NCBI RefSeq assembly: GCF_001440395.1
Contig: NZ_LLXZ01000138.1
Span: forward strand, 1 to 64,000
Origin: Bradyrhizobium jicamae
Lineage (GTDB): Bacteria; Pseudomonadota; Alphaproteobacteria; Rhizobiales; Xanthobacteraceae
Length of the DNA stretch: 64,000 bases
Reading direction: 5' to 3'
Shown here: one piece after another, positions 36,045-44,770 of the stretch
Layout of the letters: each line of letters starts with the position of its first letter
Numbering within the stretch: the first letter of the stretch is position 1
The notes under the pieces: generated by a model
Database searches by the model: none
What the model was told of the DNA's origin: nothing
The model's input: the letters and a program-made list of their open reading frames with translations, nothing else
Position numbers and translations under genes: made by a program

Positions 36045-38564
36045 ATGTCGGGCGTAGTCGCGGCGATGCGTCGAACCCTGCTGTCGTGCACCTCACTGGC
36101 GCGCCACGGCACGATCGCGCTTGCCATCGCTCTCCCCGCGTTGTCTAAACCCGCGTTCGCCGCCGATTTGACTATCACACAGGCAATTTCCGCCTTGTTC
36201 GACCTCAATCACCAGGAATTCGCGGCGCTGACAACGGCGCTGTCGCTGCTCGGTTTCACCGTGGTGGCGGCAATCCTCTTGATGCGCACGCGCATCCGGG
36301 CCACCCGAACGGAACTCAGCCTGCGCTCCGACATCGCCGACCTGCAGGTGCAGGCTGACCGGCTGCGTGCGCTTCTGTTCGCCGAGCCCCAGGTTCTCAT
36401 CTCCTGGGCGGCGGGCGACAACCGGCCGCAGATCAGTGGCGATACCTCGCTTCTGGTCTCGCAGGACGCGCTGACGAACTCGCCACAACGTATCCTCGCC
36501 TTCGGAACCTGGCTGCCGCCGGAACCCGCGCTGCAGATGGACCATGCGGTCGACTTGCTGTGCGAAGCCGGCGAAGGTTTTCTGCTCAACCTCTCCCCCT
36601 CGAACGGCCGCGCCATCGAAGCGATGGGCCGCGCCATCGGCGGGCAAGCCATTGTGCGGATTCGCGAACTCGGCGGCCTGCGTCGCGACTTGGCCGAAGC
36701 CAATCTCCGCTACAGAGCGCTGCTGGAGGAGACCGATCTGTTGCGCGACTTCGCCGCCGCGGCGCCCTGGCCGATCTGGGCCAAGAGCACCGAGGGCAAT
36801 CTGCGTTACGCCAATACGGCCTATGTCCGCGCCACCGAGGGTGCAAGCCTTGCAGACGCGATCCACCGCAACCTCGAACTGCTGGAGAACGACCAGCGCG
36901 TCGAGATGGGCAAGGTGCTGAACGACAATTCCAGCTTCAGCGCGCGGCTGCCGATCGTGGTCGGCGGCGAGCGGCGCATCTATGACGTTCAGGCACTCAG
37001 GCTCGGTGGCGGCAGCGCCGGCATCGCCATCGACGCCAGCGAGGCGACCGCGTTGCGCGACGCCATGGAGCGGATGGCGGAAGCGCATCGCCGTACCCTC
37101 GACCAGTTGTCGTCAGGCGTTGCCGTGTTCGACGGCCAGCGGCGGCTGGCCTTCTACAACGAATCCTACCGGCGGCTGTGGGGGCTCGATCAAGCCTTCC
37201 TCGATTCCAACCCCGACGATTCCAGCGTGCTCGACCGCTTGCGCGCGACGCGCAAACTGCCCGAACAGCCCGACTTCCGCGCCTGGAAGGCCAAGCTGCA
37301 CGAAGCCTATCGCGCCGTCGAGCCGGCGACCTACAGCTGGTTCCTGCCCGACGGCCGGGCGCTGAGCGTCGTCACCACGCCGAACCTCGAAGGCGGCGTC
37401 ACCTATCTGTTCGACAATGTCACCGAAAGCCTCGACCTTGCACGCCGCTACGACCGGCTGACGCGGGTCCAGCATGAAACGCTCGACAATCTTGCCGAGG
37501 CGGTCGCGGTGTTCGGCAGCAACGGCCGCGTCGAGCTGTTCAATCCCGCTTTCGCCAGGATGTGGAAGCTGTCGGCGGAATCGCTGAAGGAGCAGCCCCA
37601 CATCGAGACCGTGGAAGCCTGGTGCAAGCCGCTGTTCGACGACGCGCTGACCTGGCGGGCGCTGCGTGAGGCGATCACGGGAATCGAGAACCGGGCACAG
37701 GTGGCGCTGAAGCTCGAGCGCAAGGACGGCAGCGTGCTGGATTGCATGACCATGCCGCTGCCGGACGGCGCAACGCTGCTGACCTTCCAGGACATCACCG
37801 ACACAGAAAACGTCGAGCGGGCGCTGCGCGAACGCAACGAGGCGCTGGAAGCCGCCGACCAGATGAAGGTCGATTTCGTCCACCACGTGTCCTATGAGCT
37901 GCGCGCGCCGCTGACCACCATCATCGGCTTCGCGCATTTCCTCAGCGATCCCTCGACCGGCCCGCTGACGCCGAAGCAGGCCGAATATCTCGACTACGTC
38001 ACCAAATCGACCAACGCCCTGCTGGCGCTCACCAACAACATTCTCGATCTCGCCACCATCGATGCCGGCGCCATGAAGCTCGAGCTCGGCCCGGTCAATA
38101 TCGAAAAGGCGATCCAGGCTGCCGCCGAAGGCATTCAGGACCGGCTGGCGACCGACCGCATCGAACTCAAGGTCGATATCGATCCCAATATCGGCAACTT
38201 CACCGGCGACGAGCGGCGCGTGGTGCAGGTGCTCTATAACCTGCTCGCCAACGCCGTCGGATTCTCGCCGCACGATGCTGCTGTTATCATCAGCGCGCGG
38301 CGAACCGAGCATCGCGTGATCTTCACCGTCAGCGACTCCGGCCCCGGCATTCCGGCCGATGTGAAGGACAAGGTGTTCGACTGGTTCGAGAGCCACTCGC
38401 ACGGTTCGCGGCACCGCGGCGCCGGGCTCGGCCTGTCGCTGGTGCGTTCCTTCGTCGAACTGCATGGCGGCAAGGTGCGCGTCGATTCGGTGGTCGGCAA
38501 GGGCACGACGGTCACCTGCGACTTCCCGGTCGACCAGAACGCGCACCGCAACGCCGCCGAATGA
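36045..38564 (+). CDS. divL: DivL-type cell-cycle kinase (tyrosine at the phosphoacceptor position)
   Basis: Membrane-anchored PAS and kinase-domain protein of 839 residues. In Caulobacter DivL acts with CckA and DivK to control CtrA. The N-terminus has a signal-like helix and a membrane segment (ALSLLGFTVVAAILLMRTRI), then PAS-like domains (LLRDFAAAAPWPIWAKSTEG; GVAVFDGQRRLAFYNESYRR; AVAVFGSNGRVELFNPAFAR). The dimerisation helix reads FVHHVSYELRAPLTTIIGFA: Tyr617 replaces the usual His, the mark of DivL. The ATPase part (NLLANAVGFSP, DSGPGIP, RGAGLGLSLVRSFVELHGG) is present. Start at 36045 is preferred to an upstream TTG. It overlaps tsaE by four bases. Confidence 0.88.
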   Translation: MSGVVAAMRRTLLSCTSLARHGTIALAIALPALSKPAFAADLTITQAISALFDLNHQEFAALTTALSLLGFTVVAAILLMRTRIRATRTELSLRSDIADLQVQADRLRALLFAEPQVLISWAAGDNRPQISGDTSLLVSQDALTNSPQRILAFGTWLPPEPALQMDHAVDLLCEAGEGFLLNLSPSNGRAIEAMGRAIGGQAIVRIRELGGLRRDLAEANLRYRALLEETDLLRDFAAAAPWPIWAKSTEGNLRYANTAYVRATEGASLADAIHRNLELLENDQRVEMGKVLNDNSSFSARLPIVVGGERRIYDVQALRLGGGSAGIAIDASEATALRDAMERMAEAHRRTLDQLSSGVAVFDGQRRLAFYNESYRRLWGLDQAFLDSNPDDSSVLDRLRATRKLPEQPDFRAWKAKLHEAYRAVEPATYSWFLPDGRALSVVTTPNLEGGVTYLFDNVTESLDLARRYDRLTRVQHETLDNLAEAVAVFGSNGRVELFNPAFARMWKLSAESLKEQPHIETVEAWCKPLFDDALTWRALREAITGIENRAQVALKLERKDGSVLDCMTMPLPDGATLLTFQDITDTENVERALRERNEALEAADQMKVDFVHHVSYELRAPLTTIIGFAHFLSDPSTGPLTPKQAEYLDYVTKSTNALLALTNNILDLATIDAGAMKLELGPVNIEKAIQAAAEGIQDRLATDRIELKVDIDPNIGNFTGDERRVVQVLYNLLANAVGFSPHDAAVIISARRTEHRVIFTVSDSGPGIPADVKDKVFDWFESHSHGSRHRGAGLGLSLVRSFVELHGGKVRVDSVVGKGTTVTCDFPVDQNAHRNAAE

Positions 38565-40081
38565 CCGCCCCGACCACATTCACGGCGGCGCTGGCAAACG
38601 AAGCCGCGACGGCGTATCTGATGGCCGACCTTGCGCTGCTGGTCGGCCCGGGCGACGTCATCACGCTGTCGGGCGATCTCGGCGCGGGGAAGACGGCCGC
38701 CGCACGCGCCATGATCCGCTATCTCGCCGACGATCCCGCGCTGGAAGTGCCAAGCCCGACATTCACGCTGGCGCAGAACTACGACGTGCCGTTTCCGATC
38801 GTGCACGCCGATCTCTACCGCATCAACGATGCGAGCGAACTGGAGGAAATCGGATTGTCGCCATTGCCCGAGGGCACGCTGGCGCTGATCGAATGGCCGG
38901 AGCGCGCCCCGGATGCGCTGCCCGAAGACCGCATCGACATCGCCTTCAGCCATCGTCCGGCGCTCGGCTCCGCCGCGCGCGCCGCCGAGATCACCGGCCA
39001 TGGCAAGGCGGCGGCGCAGGTGGCGCGGCTGAAGGCTTTGCGAATATTTCTCGAAGACGCCGGCGTTCTGAATGCCGCGCGCGCGCGCATGCCCGGCGAC
39101 GCCTCGACGCGTTCCTACGCACGTCTGATCGACAAGGACGGCACGTCGATCCTGATGAATTCGCCGCGCCGCCCGGACGGCCCGGCGATCTATGGCGGGA
39201 AATCCTACAGCGCGGCCGTTCATCTCGCCGAGGACGTCAAGCCGTTCGTCGCGATCGACAACGGCCTGCGCGCGCACGGCTTCTCGGCGCCCGCGATCCG
39301 CCATGCCGATCTCGATTCCGGCTTCCTGATCACCGAGGATTTCGGCAGCGCCGGCATCATCGAAGGCGATCCGCCACGGCCGATCACCGAGCGCTATGAA
39401 ACTGCGACCGACATGTTGGCGGAGTTGCACCGCAAACCGCTGCCCGAAGCGACACCGCTGGCACCGCAGGTTTCCTACGACATTCCGCGCTACGATATCG
39501 ACGCGTGGCTGGTCGAGATCGGCTTGATGCTCGAATGGTATCTGCCGGATCGCGGTGCTGAGGTGAGCCAGGAACAGCGCGAGCAGTTCGTCGCGATGTG
39601 GCGAGCGCTGCTGGAAAAGCCGGCGGCCGCGCCGCGCACCTGGGTGATGCGCGACTTTCATTCGCCCAACATCATCTGGCTCGGCGAACGCACCGGGATC
39701 TTGCGCGTCGGCATCATCGACTTCCAGGACGCGGTGCTGGGTCCCGCCGCCTACGATCTGGTGTCGCTGCTGCAGGACGCCCGGCTCGACATTCCGGAAC
39801 AACTCGAGCTGTCGCTCCTGACCCGCTACATCAAGGCGCGGCGCGCGACGGACAGCCAGTTCGATCCGGCGAGCTTTGCCGAGCTTTACGCCATCATGTC
39901 AGCGCAGCGGAATACGCGCCTGCTCGGCACCTTCGCCCGCCTCAATCGGCGCGACGGCAAGCCGCAATATCTGCGCCACCAGCCGCGGATCTGGACCTAC
40001 CTGAACCGCTCGCTGGCGCATCCGGCATTGGCGGCGTTTCGCGAATGGTATGCCGCCAACGTGCCGCCGCCTCTCGCCTGA
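38561..40081 (+). CDS. TsaE-AmgK fusion: tRNA t6A ATPase joined to amino-sugar kinase
   Basis: 506 residues, two enzymes in one chain. Residues 1 to about 155 are TsaE, the ATPase of tRNA t6A synthesis: Walker A LSGDLGAGKTAAARAMI, SPTFTLAQNYD, HADLYRIND and LIEWPERAPD. From about 165 to the end is a phosphotransferase of the aminoglycoside kinase fold resembling AmgK, the anomeric MurNAc/GlcNAc kinase (MPGDASTRSYARLIDKDGTS, VMRDFHSPNIIWLG, IDFQDAVLGPAAYDLVSLLQ). A MurU-like gene follows closely, supporting the AmgK reading. The start overlaps the divL stop. Confidence 0.88.
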   Translation: MTAPTTFTAALANEAATAYLMADLALLVGPGDVITLSGDLGAGKTAAARAMIRYLADDPALEVPSPTFTLAQNYDVPFPIVHADLYRINDASELEEIGLSPLPEGTLALIEWPERAPDALPEDRIDIAFSHRPALGSAARAAEITGHGKAAAQVARLKALRIFLEDAGVLNAARARMPGDASTRSYARLIDKDGTSILMNSPRRPDGPAIYGGKSYSAAVHLAEDVKPFVAIDNGLRAHGFSAPAIRHADLDSGFLITEDFGSAGIIEGDPPRPITERYETATDMLAELHRKPLPEATPLAPQVSYDIPRYDIDAWLVEIGLMLEWYLPDRGAEVSQEQREQFVAMWRALLEKPAAAPRTWVMRDFHSPNIIWLGERTGILRVGIIDFQDAVLGPAAYDLVSLLQDARLDIPEQLELSLLTRYIKARRATDSQFDPASFAELYAIMSAQRNTRLLGTFARLNRRDGKPQYLRHQPRIWTYLNRSLAHPALAAFREWYAANVPPPLA

Positions 40082-40172
40082 TTTACCTCCTGTTAGCCAA
40101 CCCGCCTTTAATCTGGAAGCTGCCATGCCGTGCAGACATGGCGTAAGCCGATTTTGAAACGGGAAGACAGCA

Positions 40173-40496
40173 ATGGCGGGAGCGGAACGGCGCCGGGGAG
40201 ATCGAGTCGTATTCGAGCGCGGCTTTGCGGCGCACATGATGGGAATCGACGGCACCTGGCGACGCGATTGCGTGATGGAAGACGTCTCCGAGACCGGCGC
40301 CAAGCTGACGGTCGAAGGTTCGGTCGAGGGCCTGCACCTGAAGGAATTCTTCCTGCTGCTGTCGTCCACCGGACTGGCCTATCGGCGCTGCGAACTGGCT
40401 TGGGTCAATGGCGACCAGATCGGCGTCAATTTCCTGAAGCAGGGCGACAAGAAAAAGAAGGCGGCCAAGCGCGGCACCGAGGACGCCGAAGCCTGA
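40173..40496 (+). CDS. PilZ domain protein
   Basis: 107-residue cytosolic protein with one PilZ domain, the receptor fold for cyclic di-GMP. The arginine motif RRRGDRVVFER and the DVSETGAKLTVEG motif (D/N-x-S-x-x-G) are both present, so ligand binding is plausible. FYxxL-like strands follow, and the C-terminus is a short Lys-rich tail (QGDKKKKAAKR). It lies between amgK and murU on the same strand, with gaps of 91 and 128 bases. Confidence 0.9.
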   Translation: MAGAERRRGDRVVFERGFAAHMMGIDGTWRRDCVMEDVSETGAKLTVEGSVEGLHLKEFFLLLSSTGLAYRRCELAWVNGDQIGVNFLKQGDKKKKAAKRGTEDAEA

Positions 40497-40624
40497 GTTT
40501 GGATCGCGCCGGCGGCCGTCGTACGGTCGTCATATCCGGCCACTAAGGCCTCATGGTTGCTGGTTCAAGCTACTCGCCGTGGTATGATCCGCGGCGCAAT
40601 TTGATGGTTCGAGAAACTCCAGAA

Positions 40625-41347
40625 ATGTCCGTTACGCCCACCAAAGCCATGGTCCTTGCCGCCGGTCTCGGCCTGCGCATGCGCCCCTTGACCGACCACA
40701 TGCCAAAGCCGCTGGTGAGCGTTGCCGGCCAGCCATTGCTCGATCACGTGCTGGACAAGCTCGCTGGTGCCGGTGTCGCCGAGGCCGTGGTCAACGTGCA
40801 TTACCTGCCCGACCAGATCATCCAGCACACGGCAAGTCGCAAGCGGCCCCGCATCATCATTTCCGACGAACGCGACCAGGTGCTCGGCACCGGCGGCGCG
40901 GTGGTGAAGGCGCTGCCGCTGCTCGGCACGGAGCCGTTCTTCCACCTCAACGCCGACACGATGTGGATCGACGGCGTGCGACCCAACCTGGAGCGACTCG
41001 CCGAAACCTTCGATCCTGATCGCATGGACATCCTGCTGTTGATGGCGCCGACCACCAGCAGCATCGGCTATGGCGGCCGCGGCGACTATGCCATGCTGCC
41101 GGACGGCGCGCTGCGCAAGCGGCGCGAGCATCAGGTGGTGCCGTTCGTCTATGCCGGCGCGGCGATCATGTCGCCGTCGCTGTTTGCCGATGCGCCCAAA
41201 GGCGAGTTTTCACTAACCAAAATGTTCGACCGCGCCAACGAGCAGGAGCGGCTGTTCGGCCTGCGGCTCGACGGCGTCTGGATGCATGTCGGAACCCCCG
41301 ACGCGGTACAGGCCGCGGAAGAGGCGTTTCTGGAAAGCGTGGCGTAG
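40625..41347 (+). CDS. murU: Sugar-1-phosphate nucleotidyltransferase, MurU-like
   Basis: 240-residue nucleotidyltransferase. The signature AMVLAAGLGLRMRPLTDHMP with KPLVSVAGQPLLDHVLDKLA binds the nucleotide, and HLNADTMWIDG holds the metal-binding Asp. It resembles MurU, which makes UDP-MurNAc from MurNAc-1-phosphate, the step after AmgK in the peptidoglycan recycling route that bypasses the fosfomycin target MurA. ManC-type and RfbA-type enzymes share this fold, so the assignment rests mainly on the TsaE-AmgK neighbour. ATG 40625 begins the conserved part; an in-frame ATG at 40604 is possible. Confidence 0.82.
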   Translation: MSVTPTKAMVLAAGLGLRMRPLTDHMPKPLVSVAGQPLLDHVLDKLAGAGVAEAVVNVHYLPDQIIQHTASRKRPRIIISDERDQVLGTGGAVVKALPLLGTEPFFHLNADTMWIDGVRPNLERLAETFDPDRMDILLLMAPTTSSIGYGGRGDYAMLPDGALRKRREHQVVPFVYAGAAIMSPSLFADAPKGEFSLTKMFDRANEQERLFGLRLDGVWMHVGTPDAVQAAEEAFLESVA

Positions 41348-41363
41348 CCGCATTCCGTGGTTT

Positions 41364-41457
41364 CGTAGGGTGGGCAAAGGCGCATTTGCGCCGTGCCCAC
41401 CATCCATCCCAAATCCCGATGGAAATGGTGGGCACGCTGCGCTTTGCCCACCCTACG
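41364..41457. repeat. GTAGGGTGGGCAAAG inverted-repeat element, copy C
   Basis: CGTAGGGTGGGCAAAG at 41364-41379 and the exact inverse at 41442-41457 flank inner arms GGCGCATTTGCGCC and GTGCCCACCA / TGGTGGGCAC. It lies after murU and before addB. A further 24 bp repeat follows at 41495. Confidence 0.9.
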
Positions 41458-41494
41458 CACCGGCTCCGCCGCGCTCAGACAAAAAATCCCGAAA

Positions 41495-41518
41495 ACAACC
41501 CCATGCAAAGTAGAGTGG
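41495..41518. repeat. 24 bp direct repeat trailing element C
   Basis: Exact copy of the sequence at 16118-16141 (begins ACAACCCCATGCAAAG). Its reverse complement would encode YFAWGCF in one frame, which appears to be coincidental. Confidence 0.75.
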
Positions 41519-41623
41519 GGCCCGGACTGCTTTGGCAGTGAGTAGCGGGGACGCCGCCCTCGCCCGCATGACCTCTCCCTCATCGCTCCCTATATTGGCG
41601 ACTGACCCCGAATCAGGCAGCCC

Positions 41624-44600
41624 ATGCGCGTTTTCAGCGTTCCCGTCTCCGTACCTCTCCTGCGCACCGTCATCGCGGCGCTGGTCGACGGCCGGCTGGT
41701 TGAGGGATTCGAGGCGCGCAAGGATCCGCTCAACCTCGCGCGCGCGACGCTCTATCTGCCGACCCGGCGTGCCCTGCGGCTGGCGCGCGAAATCTTTCTC
41801 GATGAGCTGAAGACCGATGCCGCGATCCTGCCGCGCATCGTGGCGCTCGGCGATATCGACGAGGACGAACTGGCGTTTTCCGAAGGCTCCGAGCAATTCA
41901 GCGGCGTGGCGCCGCTCGACATTCCGCCACGACTCGGCGAGCTGGAACGACGGCTGACGCTGGCGCATCTGGTGGCGGCATGGGCGAAGAGCCCGGTGTC
42001 GGCGCCGCTCGTGGTCGGCGGCCCGGCCTCGACGCTGGCGCTGGCCGGCGATCTGGCGCGGCTGATGGATGACATGGTGACGCGCGTCGTTGCCTGGGAA
42101 GCGCTGGATAAACTGGTGCCCGACCAGTTCGACAAATACTGGCAGCACTCGCTGGAATTCCTGCGCATCGCGCGCCAGGCGTGGCCGGAGCATTTGAGGG
42201 AAATCGGCCGGATCGAACCGGCCGAACGGCGCGATCGCCTGATCGAGGCAGAAGCTGGGCGCCTGACCGCGCATCACGAGGGACCGGTAGTTGCGGCAGG
42301 CTCGACCGGTTCGATGCCGGCCACCGCAAAGTTCCTCAACGCCGTCGCCCGCCTGAAGCAGGGCGCGGTGGTGCTGCCGGGGCTCGACACTGATCTGGAC
42401 GAAGAAGCCTGGCAGACGATCGGCGGCATCAGGGACGCGCAGGGCAAGTTCACCACGCAGCCCTCCTCGAACCATCCGCAATTCGCGATGCAGGGATTGC
42501 TGGACCGCTTCGGCATCAGGCGTAGCGACGTTGAAATCCTCGGCACGCCAGCACCGCATGGCCGCGAAGTCCTGATGTCGGAGACGATGCGGCCCTCCAC
42601 GGCGACCGAGCAATGGCATGACCGCCTGGCGCAGCCGGATGTTGCCGCGAAGATCGCCGTCGGCATGACGAAACTCGCGGTGGTCGAAGCGCCCAGCTCG
42701 GAGATGGAGGCGCTGGCGATTGCGGTGGCGATGCGCGAGGCGCGGCATCTCGACAAATCGGCGGCGCTGGTGACGCCGGATCGCGCGCTGGCGCGGCGGG
42801 TGATGGCGGCGCTGCGGCGCTGGAATCTCGAATTCGACGATTCCGGTGGCGACGCGCTGATGGATACGCCGAGCGGCATTTTTGCCCGCCTCGCCGCGGA
42901 AGCCGCTGCCAGGGGATTGGAGCCGCCGACGCTGCTGGCACTGCTGAAGCATCCGTTGTTTCGGCTCGGCGGTGCGTCCGGCGCGTTCAGGCATGTCATC
43001 GAGGTGCTCGAACTGGCACTGCTGCGCGGTACCCGACCGCAAGCGGGAACGAGCGGCCTTGCGCGCGACTTCGACCGCTTCCGCGTCGAACTCGGAAAAC
43101 TCCGGCGCAAGGAGACGTCTTCGCTTCATGCCGCCGAGCCGCGCGCAAAATTGAAGGATGGTGAACTCGACCAAGCGCAGGCACTGATCGCATCGTTGCA
43201 GAAAGCGCTGGCGCCGCTGGAAGTCATGGGCTCGTCAAAGCCGTACGATTTCGCCGAGCTGGCGGTGCGCCATCGCGAGATCCTGATTGCGCTGTCGTCA
43301 GATCATAACGGCGTCGCCGTCGCCTTCGAGGAAGCGCAGGGCTCGGCACTATCGGCGGCGTTCGACGACCTGCTCGCCGAGGAGAAGCCGAGCGGCCTGA
43401 TGGTCCAGCTCGGCGATTACCCCGAAGTGTTCCAGACCGCCTATGCCGACCGCATGGTGCGGCGGCCGGAATCCGCGAACGCGCAGTTGCAGATCTACGG
43501 CCAGCTCGAAGCGCGCCTCACCGAGTCCGACCGCGTCATCCTCGGCGGGCTGGTCGAAGGCGTGTGGCCGCCGGCGCCGCGGGTCGATCCGTGGCTCAGC
43601 CGGCCGATGCGCCACGAGCTTGGCCTCGACCTGCCGGAGCGGCGCATCGGCCTCTCCGCGCACGACTTCGCGCAATTGTTGGGAACGGATGATGTGATCC
43701 TGACCCATTCGGCCAAGGTCGGCGGCGCGCCGGCGGTCGCCTCGCGCTTCCTGCACCGGCTGGAAGCGGTGGCGGGCGAGGCGCGCTGGGACGAGGCCAA
43801 AAGCGCCGGCGAAAATTACGTGCGCTTCGCCGCCGAGCTGGATCAACCCGACGCGATCGAACCGATCGCGCAACCCGCGCCGAAACCGCCGGTCGAGACG
43901 CGGCCGACAAAACTGTCGGTCACGGCGATCGAGGACTGGCTGCGTGATCCCTATACGATCTACGCGAAACATATTCTGCGGCTCGATCCGCTCGACCCCG
44001 TCGACATGCCGCTGTCGGCGGCCGATCGAGGCTCGGCGATCCATGACGCGCTCAGCGAGTTCACGCAGAAATTTGCCGACGCCCTGCCCGCGCAGCCCGC
44101 GCTGGTGCTGCGCGGCATCGGCGAGAAATTCTTCGCACCATTGATGGAGCGTCCCGAGGCGCGGGCGCTGTGGTGGCCGCGGTTTCAGCGCATCGCCAAC
44201 TGGTTTGCGGATTGGGAAGAGGCGCGGCGCAACGAGATCGAGAAAATCGCCGCCGAGATCAAGGGCGAGATCAAGATCCCGCTCGACAACGAACGCATCT
44301 TCACGCTGTCGGCGCGCGCCGACCGGATCGAGCAGCGCCATGACGGCAGCTTTGCGATCCTCGATTACAAGACCGGCCAGCCGCCGACCGGCAAGCAGGT
44401 GCGGATGGGCTTGTCCCCGCAACTGACACTGGAGGCGGCGATCCTGCGCGAGGGTGGCTTTGAGAACATCCACGCCGGCTCCTCCGTCGGCGAACTCGTC
44501 TATGTCCGCCTCAGCGGCAATAATCCGCCCGGCGAGCAGCGCTCGCTGGAACTGAAGATCAGAAGCAACGATACGCCGCAGCCGCCGGACAAGGCGGCCG

Positions 44601-44770
44601 ACTACGCCCGCGAGCAGCTTGAAGCGCTGATCCGCAAATTCGAGAACGTGGAAACCGCCTACACCTCGCTGAACCTGTCGATGTGGTCGAACCGCTACGG
44701 CGCCTATGACGATCTCGCCCGCATCAAGGAATGGTCGGCGGCCGGCGGACTGGGGATCGAGGAATGGTGA
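41624..44770 (+). CDS. addB: Double-strand break repair protein AddB
   Basis: Large subunit of the AddAB helicase-nuclease that resects DNA breaks for RecA. The 1048-residue product begins VFSVPVSVPLLRTVIAALVD and carries inactivated-helicase-like segments; the Walker A of Gram-positive AddB is not obvious. The C-terminal RecB-like nuclease domain has the Asp and Lys in FAILDYKTGQPPTGKQVRMG. No Fe-S Cys cluster is apparent around it, as expected for the alphaproteobacterial form. It overlaps addA and would work with it as a heterodimer. Confidence 0.94.
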   Translation: MRVFSVPVSVPLLRTVIAALVDGRLVEGFEARKDPLNLARATLYLPTRRALRLAREIFLDELKTDAAILPRIVALGDIDEDELAFSEGSEQFSGVAPLDIPPRLGELERRLTLAHLVAAWAKSPVSAPLVVGGPASTLALAGDLARLMDDMVTRVVAWEALDKLVPDQFDKYWQHSLEFLRIARQAWPEHLREIGRIEPAERRDRLIEAEAGRLTAHHEGPVVAAGSTGSMPATAKFLNAVARLKQGAVVLPGLDTDLDEEAWQTIGGIRDAQGKFTTQPSSNHPQFAMQGLLDRFGIRRSDVEILGTPAPHGREVLMSETMRPSTATEQWHDRLAQPDVAAKIAVGMTKLAVVEAPSSEMEALAIAVAMREARHLDKSAALVTPDRALARRVMAALRRWNLEFDDSGGDALMDTPSGIFARLAAEAAARGLEPPTLLALLKHPLFRLGGASGAFRHVIEVLELALLRGTRPQAGTSGLARDFDRFRVELGKLRRKETSSLHAAEPRAKLKDGELDQAQALIASLQKALAPLEVMGSSKPYDFAELAVRHREILIALSSDHNGVAVAFEEAQGSALSAAFDDLLAEEKPSGLMVQLGDYPEVFQTAYADRMVRRPESANAQLQIYGQLEARLTESDRVILGGLVEGVWPPAPRVDPWLSRPMRHELGLDLPERRIGLSAHDFAQLLGTDDVILTHSAKVGGAPAVASRFLHRLEAVAGEARWDEAKSAGENYVRFAAELDQPDAIEPIAQPAPKPPVETRPTKLSVTAIEDWLRDPYTIYAKHILRLDPLDPVDMPLSAADRGSAIHDALSEFTQKFADALPAQPALVLRGIGEKFFAPLMERPEARALWWPRFQRIANWFADWEEARRNEIEKIAAEIKGEIKIPLDNERIFTLSARADRIEQRHDGSFAILDYKTGQPPTGKQVRMGLSPQLTLEAAILREGGFENIHAGSSVGELVYVRLSGNNPPGEQRSLELKIRSNDTPQPPDKAADYAREQLEALIRKFENVETAYTSLNLSMWSNRYGAYDDLARIKEWSAAGGLGIEEW

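Noticed and set aside
41453..43174. A 573-codon minus-strand frame over the start of addB
   Set aside because: Shadow frame; its last residues read through a repeat element.
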